A DNA stretch of 10,662 bases from Ruminococcaceae bacterium UBA1691 (lineage in GTDB: Bacteria; Bacillota; Clostridia; Oscillospirales; Acutalibacteraceae), in the NCBI GenBank assembly GCA_002320555.1, contig DCJV01000158.1, positions 1-10,662 of the forward strand, written 5' to 3'. Below the pieces are notes generated by a model. It worked only from the letters and a program-made list of their open reading frames with translations. It ran no database searches and was not told where the DNA came from. The translations under genes and the position numbers were made by a program. Shown here one piece after another: positions 5,717-10,662 of the stretch. Within the stretch, counting starts at the first letter, position 1; each line of letters begins with the position of its first letter.

Positions 5717-6823
5717 ATGGAGCAGCAATATAACGCACGCTTCCTCGGCGCCAATACGCCGGAGGGCTTTATTTCCCTTTTTGACGAACTGTATGACCCT
5801 GCGGGGGACTGGCGCGCCTATGTGATCAAGGGCGGTCCCGGCACGGGAAAATCCGGGCTGATGCGCCGCGTGGCAGATGAGATGGAGCAGGCCGGATATA
5901 CGGCGCAACGCGTGCTATGCTCCTCCGATCCAGCCTCATTGGACGGTGTGATTTTTCCGCAGCTGCGCGCATGTATCGCGGATGGGACGCCTCCCCATGT
6001 GATTGAGCCGCGTTTTCCGGGCGCTGTGGAGGAGATTGTAAATCTCGGCGCATACTGGGACGCGGAGCAGCTGCGTGCACATGCGGACGGCATCCGCGCA
6101 GCCTTCACCAAAAATAGCGCCTATCATCAGCGCTGCATCGGTTTTCTTTCCGCCGCCGGTTCGCTGGCGAATGACACGCTTCGGATCGCCCTGGAATGCA
6201 TCAACGCAGATAAAATCGTTGCATATACCTCGCGCTTTGCCGCGCGGGAATTCGGGGCGGGACACGGGCATGTCGGCCGGGAAAGCCGATGCTTTTTGAG
6301 CGCGATCACACCGGAAGGGATCGTCATGTGCTATGATATGATCGCTCATTTGTGCGACCGTGTGATTGTAATAGACGATGCGTATGGAGCGGTATCCTCC
6401 CTGATCCTCGAGCGGCTGCGCTCCTATGCGCTGGCCGCCGGGCTGGATGTGACGGTATGCCTGTGCCCCATGAGCGCAGGAAAAAGAATCGAGCATTTGA
6501 TCATTCCGTCGCTTGGGCTGTGCCTGTTTACATCAAACAGGTTCCACCCCGCGCCGGAAGCGCCGCTGCGCCGGATTCATGCGCGCCGTTTTATCGATGA
6601 GGAAATGATGAAAACACACCGTTACCGCCTGCATTTCAACGCAAAGGCGGAGACGGAGCTGCTGGCGGAGGCAATCCGTATGCTGGAGAATGCCAAGCAG
6701 ACGCATGATGCACTGGAGGCCTTCTATATCCCCGCTATGGACTTCAAAAAAGTGGAGAAAAAGGGCGCTCAGATCATCCGAAAACTGCTCGCACGGGCTG
6801 AGCAGCTAGAGAGCCAGGCATAA
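5717..6823 (+). CDS. P-loop ATPase resembling PRK06851, second P-loop lost
   Basis: A 368-residue soluble protein resembling a clostridial/bacillar ATPase family (PRK06851) of similar length and unknown substrate. Residues 5-120 form the first nucleotide-binding half: Walker A GGPGTGKS (39-46), then CSSDPASLDGVIFPQL (68-83) and DGTPPHVIEPRFPG (89-102), strong family signatures. Residues about 190-290 repeat the same order: CFLSAITPEG (192-201, matching ARFLGANTPEG at 7-17) and LDVTVCLCPMS, then IEHLIIPSLGLCLF (258-271). At the second Walker A position there is only DDAYGAVSS (220-228), without the GxxxxGK[ST] pattern. The C-terminus keeps a helical segment with EAFYIPAMDFKKVEK (334-348). ATG at 5717 is preferred over the upstream GTG at 5657 because GGGGGA precedes it and the family begins here. 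It stands alone before a terminator. Confidence 0.8.
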   Translation: MEQQYNARFLGANTPEGFISLFDELYDPAGDWRAYVIKGGPGTGKSGLMRRVADEMEQAGYTAQRVLCSSDPASLDGVIFPQLRACIADGTPPHVIEPRFPGAVEEIVNLGAYWDAEQLRAHADGIRAAFTKNSAYHQRCIGFLSAAGSLANDTLRIALECINADKIVAYTSRFAAREFGAGHGHVGRESRCFLSAITPEGIVMCYDMIAHLCDRVIVIDDAYGAVSSLILERLRSYALAAGLDVTVCLCPMSAGKRIEHLIIPSLGLCLFTSNRFHPAPEAPLRRIHARRFIDEEMMKTHRYRLHFNAKAETELLAEAIRMLENAKQTHDALEAFYIPAMDFKKVEKKGAQIIRKLLARAEQLESQA

Positions 6824-6851
6824 ATGGCGAAGAAGCGCTTTTGGGAAGAAA

Positions 6852-6888
6852 GCGGGGCTGCGATTTCCGCGGCCCGCGTTTTCTTTTT
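6852..6888 (+). terminator. Intrinsic terminator after ATPase gene
   Basis: GCGGGGCTGCG (6852-6862) folds with CGCGGCCCGC (6868-6877) around ATTTC, with one bulged G and one G-U pair, followed by GTTTTCTTTTT. It lies about 30 bases after the ATPase stop codon and directly before the next promoter. Confidence 0.85.
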
Positions 6889-6906
6889 CCGAATACAAAA
6901 TAACGA

Positions 6907-6935
6907 TTGAATTTTCAGATGGAATTGGTTACAAT
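6907..6935 (+). promoter_or_regulatory. Sigma-A type promoter of the galU unit
   Basis: TTGAAT (6907-6912) and TACAAT (6930-6935) are separated by exactly 17 bases and lie between a terminator and the TTG start at 6969. Five of six bases match the -10 consensus and four of six the -35. The expected transcript starts near 6942 and carries the next three genes. Confidence 0.75.
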
Positions 6936-6968
6936 GAAAATATCTTTCAAACGATAGGGGGTTCTGAT

Positions 6969-7940
6969 TTGAACCGATATGAAGGAGCTGTCTGCCCGGC
7001 TTGCGGACAGGCCTTTACACAGGCGGATGACATTGTCGTCTGCCCGTCCTGCGGAACGCCGCATCACCGCGCCTGCTGGATGCGCGAGGGCCATTGTGCA
7101 AATGAAGAAAAGCATGCGCAGGGATACACATGGCAGGAAGCGCCGCGTCAGCAGGAGGATTTTCAGGAGAAGACAGAGCTTGGCGTCGTCTGCCCGCGCT
7201 GCGGTACCAATAGCCCGAAGGACACGTTGTTTTGTCCGCACTGCGGCCAGCCGCTCGGCGCGCAGCCGGCACAAGGGCAGGCTTTCTTTGGCGGGCAATA
7301 TCCGCCTTTCGGGGGGCAGAGCGGTGGGCCGATCGAAGGCGTTCCGGCCGATGAAACGATCGACGGGATTCCGGTTGCGGAGGTCGCGGCCTATGTGCGG
7401 ACGGGGACGCGCAGCTATATCCCGAAGTTTTTCCGGATGGACCGCACCAAAAAGAAGGCCGGGTGGAATTGGGCCGCTTTTCTCTTTTCGCCGTTCTGGT
7501 TTTTCTACCGGAAGCTTTATGCGGCAGGAGCGGTTGTGCTCTCTCTGCTGATGGCGCTTTCGGTTGCGTTTTACGGCCCGCTCGAGGCCTATGTGAATGC
7601 ATATTTGCAATGGGGCGAAGTGATCCTGCAGCAGCCGTCCAATCAGGCGGTTATCGACGCTGCGATGCAATCTCTGCAGAGTGCGATGCCGCTGGCAGCG
7701 GTGTTTCTGCTGCTGCAATTGGTGCTGCATGTCGTGTGCGCGCTGGTTGCCAATCGCCTGTATTTCAAAAAGACCATGGGAGACCTCCATGCCTTGCGGG
7801 AACAAACGCTGGAAGAATCCGAATATCAAATGCGGATTTTCCGAAAGGGCGGAACCTCGCTTCTCTTTGGATTCAGTTCTTATTTGCTGTACGACTTGGC
7901 CTATATGCTGATCATTCAGCTGCTGGCCATGTTTTCATAA
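6969..7940 (+). CDS. RING-like/zinc-ribbon DUF2628 membrane protein
   Basis: A 323-residue protein. Residues 9-43 match a prokaryotic RING-like zinc domain: CPAC (9-12), CPSC (25-28), then HHRAC (32-36) and C43. A second zinc ribbon follows, CPRC (75-78) and CPHC (89-92). After a Gly/Gln/Pro-rich linker (about 97-120), the segment from 142 to about 205, with WNWAAFLFSPFWFFYRKLY at 166-184, is typical of DUF2628. Hydrophobic spans lie near 184-203, 240-262 and 298-321. Such proteins are thought to be inner-membrane with cytosolic zinc modules; their role is not known. The start is TTG, the only reasonable choice: AGGGGG (6956-6961) lies seven bases upstream and no in-frame ATG exists earlier. 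It leads the transcript and is 23 bases ahead of galU, so a role in envelope sugar supply is possible but only inferred from position. Confidence 0.85.
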   Translation: MNRYEGAVCPACGQAFTQADDIVVCPSCGTPHHRACWMREGHCANEEKHAQGYTWQEAPRQQEDFQEKTELGVVCPRCGTNSPKDTLFCPHCGQPLGAQPAQGQAFFGGQYPPFGGQSGGPIEGVPADETIDGIPVAEVAAYVRTGTRSYIPKFFRMDRTKKKAGWNWAAFLFSPFWFFYRKLYAAGAVVLSLLMALSVAFYGPLEAYVNAYLQWGEVILQQPSNQAVIDAAMQSLQSAMPLAAVFLLLQLVLHVVCALVANRLYFKKTMGDLHALREQTLEESEYQMRIFRKGGTSLLFGFSSYLLYDLAYMLIIQLLAMFS

Positions 7941-7963
7941 ATCATTTATGGGAGGATTGTATT

Positions 7964-8839
7964 ATGAAAGTAAGAAAAGCAATTATTCCGGCCGCTGGTA
8001 TGGGGACCCGCGTGCTCCCCGCTTCCAAGGCCGTTCCAAAGGAAATGCTCAATATTGTGGATAAGCCCGCGATTCAGTACATCGTTGAGGAGGCTGTCGC
8101 TGCCGGAATCGAGGATATTCTGATCATCACCAACCGCGGTAAAGGCGTGATCGAGGATCATTTCGACCACGCGTTCGAGCTGGAAACCAACCTGAAGGAC
8201 AATGCCTCTAAGCAGCATATCTATGAAGAGCTCAAAGCGATTGCAAACCTGGCGAACGTTTATTTCATCCGCCAGAAGGAGACCAAAGGCCTTGCCGATG
8301 CGATCCTTCGTGCGAAATCCTTCGTGGGCAATGAGCCGTTCGGCATCCTGTATGGCGACGATGTCATCGTTTCCGAAGATCCGGTCATCGGCCAGCTTTG
8401 CCGCGCATATGAGGAATTCGGCTTCGGCGCCGTGGGTGTGAAGGAAGTCCCGCGCGAGGATGTGCCGAAATACTGCACGTTGGATGTTACCCCCCTGCGC
8501 GATAACATCATGAAATGCAACAATATCATTGAAAAGCCCACGCCGGATCAGATCCTATCCTGCTATTCAATCTTGGGGCGTGTTGTCATGCCGCCGGAGA
8601 TTTTTGGCATCATTGAGCAGACACCGGTTGATAAGAAGAGCGGCGAGGTTTATTTCACGGATTCCATGGTCACGCTTGCCAAGCAGAGCGGCCTGACGGC
8701 GGTGGATTTTGTGGGCACACGCTATGATATGGGCAATAAGCTCGGCATTATGAAGGCGAATTGCGAGGTCGCGCTGACACATCCGGAGATTGGAGCAGAT
8801 TTTAAGGCGTATCTCAAGGAACTCGTCAAGACCTTCTAA
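7964..8839 (+). CDS. galU: UTP-glucose-1-phosphate uridylyltransferase
   Basis: A 291-residue cytosolic nucleotidyltransferase making UDP-glucose from UTP and glucose-1-phosphate, the donor for envelope polysaccharides, glycolipids and teichoic acid glucosylation. The N-terminal loop AAGMGTRVLPASKAVPKEM (10-28) binds the nucleotide. IVDKPAIQYIVEEAVAAGIED (31-51), GDD at 131-133 (metal) and the EKP at 190-192 (phosphate-contacting lysine) fit the GalU family, and the length is normal. Departures from the usual GalU sequence are KGLADAI at 108-114, where most members read KGLGHAV, and KYC at 169-171 instead of KYG. These suggest a divergent branch, so substrate choice could differ. ATG at 7964 follows GGGAGG (7950-7955). 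It is second in a three-gene transcript. Confidence 0.9.
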   Translation: MKVRKAIIPAAGMGTRVLPASKAVPKEMLNIVDKPAIQYIVEEAVAAGIEDILIITNRGKGVIEDHFDHAFELETNLKDNASKQHIYEELKAIANLANVYFIRQKETKGLADAILRAKSFVGNEPFGILYGDDVIVSEDPVIGQLCRAYEEFGFGAVGVKEVPREDVPKYCTLDVTPLRDNIMKCNNIIEKPTPDQILSCYSILGRVVMPPEIFGIIEQTPVDKKSGEVYFTDSMVTLAKQSGLTAVDFVGTRYDMGNKLGIMKANCEVALTHPEIGADFKAYLKELVKTF

Positions 8840-8892
8840 GGAAAAACGTGTTGAAAGAACGGCTCGGTTTTCAGACGGACAGGAGGGCGGAT

Positions 8893-9324
8893 ATGCAGCA
8901 TACATATTTTTTTCAAACGCTGCACTGGAGTGCGGAAGGAACCTATTTCGAAAATGGCAGATCTATCCCCTTAATCGGCGAGGTCGACATTGTCCGGGAA
9001 GAGGCGGAGTGGACACTGGGCGGATTTATGGAGATCAAGACCGAGCCGCCTGTGCGGTTTCAAAATTGTTATCAAATCCATCGGTCCGATGAGGAAACAA
9101 CGCTGGAATGGGAGTCCTTCAATCCGGCGCTGGGTACGCTGCGGGGAACCTTTGAAATCATAGGAGACAGCATCATTTCCTTCTATACCTCAGAGGACGG
9201 CGTATATAGCGGCACGGAGACGCTGACGCAACAGAATGAGGCAACCTATTATAACGTGGGTGTTTCTTTTCACAATGGAAAGAAGATGTCCTCGTGGACA
9301 GCGCTGCTGAAAGCAAAAAAATAG
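8893..9324 (+). CDS. Small beta-rich protein, unknown function
   Basis: A 143-residue protein with no recognised motif. It has no signal peptide or membrane span. The pattern of alternating polar and hydrophobic residues with frequent Gly, Trp and Tyr turns (HWSAEGTYFENG at 11-22, EWESFNPALGTLRGTFEI at 72-89, SEDGVYSGTETL at 99-110) suggests an all-beta fold such as a calycin or lipocalin-like barrel; this fold call is inference only. ATG at 8893 is chosen because a strong AGGAGGG (8881-8887) lies five bases upstream; a GTG at 8848 in the same frame has no such site. It is 53 bases after galU, ends just before the shared terminator, and is most likely translated from the same message. Confidence 0.75.
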   Translation: MQHTYFFQTLHWSAEGTYFENGRSIPLIGEVDIVREEAEWTLGGFMEIKTEPPVRFQNCYQIHRSDEETTLEWESFNPALGTLRGTFEIIGDSIISFYTSEDGVYSGTETLTQQNEATYYNVGVSFHNGKKMSSWTALLKAKK

Positions 9325-9335
9325 GACGATAAACG

Positions 9336-9373
9336 AAACTCCCGAATCCTGATCGCTCAGGATTCGGGAGTTT
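9336..9373. terminator. Bidirectional terminator between convergent units
   Basis: AAACTCCCGAATCCTGA (9336-9352) and its exact complement (9357-9373) form a 17-bp perfect stem with a TCGC loop. Short T-rich tails follow on both strands (GAGTTTATT on plus, GAGTTTCGTTT on minus). It lies 11 bases past the beta-rich protein's stop and 26 past that of the convergent GGGtGRT gene, so it can end both transcripts. Confidence 0.9.
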
Positions 9374-9399
9374 ATTCATACGTAGGGAAAAGGGAACGA

Positions 9400-10404
9400 T
9401 CAATAGCTCTCCGCGACCGCGACCGCGCAGGCAACCGTGGCGCCAACCATGGGGTTGTTGCCCATGCCGATCAGGCCCATCATTTCCACGTGCGCAGGCA
9501 CGGAAGAGGAGCCGGCAAACTGGGCATCGCCGTGCATACGGCCCATGGAGTCGGTCAGGCCGTAGGAAGCGGGGCCGGCGGCCATATTATCGGGATGCAG
9601 GGTGCGGCCCGTGCCGCCACCGGAGGCGACGGAGAAGTATTTCACACCGTTTTCATTTGCCCACTTTTTATAGGTGCCGGCGACAAGGTGCTGGAAACGA
9701 GTGGGGTTGGTGGAGTTGCCGGTGATGGAAACATCGACGCCCTCCGCCTTCATGATCGCCACGCCCTCGAGCACGTCGTTCGCGCCGTAGCAGCGGACCT
9801 TTGCCTTCTCACCGTCGGAATAGGCCTTCTCTTCGAGGACCTTCAGTTCGCCGGTGTAGAAGTCATAGTCGGTCTTGACATAGGTGAAGCCGTTGATCCG
9901 GGAGATAATCATCGCGGCGTCCTTGCCCAGGCCGTTGAGGATGACGCGCAGCGGCTCCTTGCGGACCTTGTTGGCGGTGCGGGCGATGCCGATTGCGCCC
10001 TCCGCGGCGGCGAAGGACTCATGCCCCGCAAGGAACGCGAAGCACTTGGTTTTCTCCTCCAGCAGCATGGCGCCGAGGTTGCCGTGGCCCAGGCCGACAT
10101 TGCGCTGCTCTGCCACGGAGCCGGGGATGCAGAATGCCTGCAGGCCCTTGCCGATGGTTGCGGCGGCTTCGCTTGCTTCCTTCACGCCGGTTTTCAGCGC
10201 AATGGCAACGCCGAGCGTATAGGCCCAGACAGCGTTTTCAAATGCGATGGGCTGTACACCCTTGACGATCTTTTCTACGTCGATTCCTTTTTCAAGGCAA
10301 AGCGCGCGCGCGTCCTCAAGACTGGCAATGCCATACTCGGCAAGGCACTTCTCGATTTTCGGCATTCTTCTCTCTTTGCCTTCAAACATTACATCGTTAG
10401 CCAT
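9400..10404 (-). CDS. GGGtGRT family protein, Fe-S associated
   Basis: A 334-residue cytosolic protein carrying the signature that names its family, GGGTGRT, at 262-268. Other conserved-looking stretches are VGLGHGNLGAMLLEEKTKC (103-121), FLAGHESFAAAEGAIGIA (124-141), ITGNSTNPTRFQHLVAG (227-243) and GPASYGLTDSMGRMHGD (277-293). The many glycines and invariant-looking His and Asp residues suggest an enzyme or a ligand-binding protein, but no reaction is established to my knowledge. Six cysteines are present (20, 36, 92, 121, 205, 326). There is no signal peptide or membrane segment. ATG at 10402-10404 is supported by AAGGAGG (10414-10420) nine bases upstream. It starts 21 bases after the NifU-like gene, so the two are surely co-transcribed; this pairing recurs in anaerobes and ties the protein to Fe-S metabolism. 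Confidence 0.85.
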   Translation of the reverse strand: MANDVMFEGKERRMPKIEKCLAEYGIASLEDARALCLEKGIDVEKIVKGVQPIAFENAVWAYTLGVAIALKTGVKEASEAAATIGKGLQAFCIPGSVAEQRNVGLGHGNLGAMLLEEKTKCFAFLAGHESFAAAEGAIGIARTANKVRKEPLRVILNGLGKDAAMIISRINGFTYVKTDYDFYTGELKVLEEKAYSDGEKAKVRCYGANDVLEGVAIMKAEGVDVSITGNSTNPTRFQHLVAGTYKKWANENGVKYFSVASGGGTGRTLHPDNMAAGPASYGLTDSMGRMHGDAQFAGSSSVPAHVEMMGLIGMGNNPMVGATVACAVAVAESY

Positions 10405-10425
10405 TCTTCCTGTCCTCCTTACTTC

Positions 10426-10662
10426 TTATTCCTCACGCGGGTCGATGTATTTCGCGGCCTCGTCGAAGCGGCCGTAGGTGCCGATATTCTTCTCATAGGC
10501 TTCCTTCGGGTCAACGCCGTGGCGGATATCCTCAAGCATCTTGCCGACCTTTACGAACTGATAGCCGATGACCTCGTTATCTGCGTCGAGCGCCATTTTG
10601 GTGACATAGCCTTCCGCCATCTCCATGTAGCGCACACCCTTCGCGCCGGTGGAGTACATCGT
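10426..10662 (-). CDS. NifU-like Fe-S scaffold relative, C-terminal part
   Basis: Only the last 78 residues are in the window; the gene's start lies beyond the right edge and the frame is open there. The visible part, including GAKGVRYMEMAEGYVTKMAL and EAYEKNIGTYGRFDEAAKY, matches the C-terminal tail of the iron-sulfur cluster assembly scaffold-like proteins encoded beside GGGtGRT genes. The NifU-type cluster-binding cysteines normally sit in the N-terminal part, so they cannot be checked here; the visible tail has none. The family assignment comes from recalled sequence patterns and the neighbour. The internal ATG at 10657 is not taken as the start, since the homologous region is preceded by a longer domain. 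Confidence 0.7.
   Translation of the reverse strand, partial: TMYSTGAKGVRYMEMAEGYVTKMALDADNEVIGYQFVKVGKMLEDIRHGVDPKEAYEKNIGTYGRFDEAAKYIDPREE

Noticed and set aside
6915..7829. Minus-strand 304-codon frame opposite the RING/DUF2628 gene
   Set aside because: Arg/His-rich translation without motifs, opposite a gene with obvious CxxC zinc sites and a good ribosome binding site.
7463..7963. N-terminal extension of galU to 458 codons
   Set aside because: The extension overlaps the DUF2628 gene in another frame. The ATG at 7964 has a strong binding site and matches the GalU N-terminus exactly.

Overview
The window looks like ordinary chromosome of an anaerobic, moderately GC-rich Firmicute of class Clostridia, perhaps an Oscillospirales or Christensenellales member. 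This is inferred from AGGAGG-type ribosome binding sites, compact operons ending in strong hairpin terminators, and the families present: an ATPase resembling PRK06851, a DUF2628/RING-like zinc protein next to galU, and a GGGtGRT protein beside a NifU-like scaffold. No phage, IS element, CRISPR array, tRNA or rRNA was seen.

Layout. Positions 1-543 hold no intact gene: there is a possible HAD-hydrolase start remnant at the left edge, a strong minus-strand terminator hairpin (91-136), and a stretch that looks like decayed coding or repeat sequence. Positions 544-4236 are a minus-strand pair: rlmB (23S rRNA 2'-O-methyltransferase) followed by a 953-residue membrane protein that has the architecture of a P1B-type ATPase but has lost every catalytic motif. 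Their promoter (about 4273-4301) sits inside two adjacent perfect inverted repeats. Positions 4529-5320 encode a zinc-ribbon four-helix membrane protein, closed by a perfect 13-bp hairpin terminator. Positions 5392-5716 are a gene-free gap containing a 16-nt exact copy of that gene's first codons. Positions 5717-6823 encode an ATPase whose duplicated second half has lost its P-loop, followed by a terminator.

Positions 6907-9373 form a clean plus-strand transcription unit: promoter, RING/zinc-ribbon DUF2628 membrane protein (TTG start), galU, a small predicted beta-rich protein, and a 17-bp perfect terminator that also serves the convergent minus-strand unit. That unit (9400 to beyond 10662) contains a GGGtGRT protein and the C-terminal end of a NifU-like Fe-S scaffold relative.

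Functionally the window joins ribosome modification, UDP-glucose supply for envelope glycans, and a poorly understood pair linked to Fe-S metabolism. The most unusual item is the pseudo-P-type ATPase with its roughly 390-residue disordered, acidic N-terminal extension.
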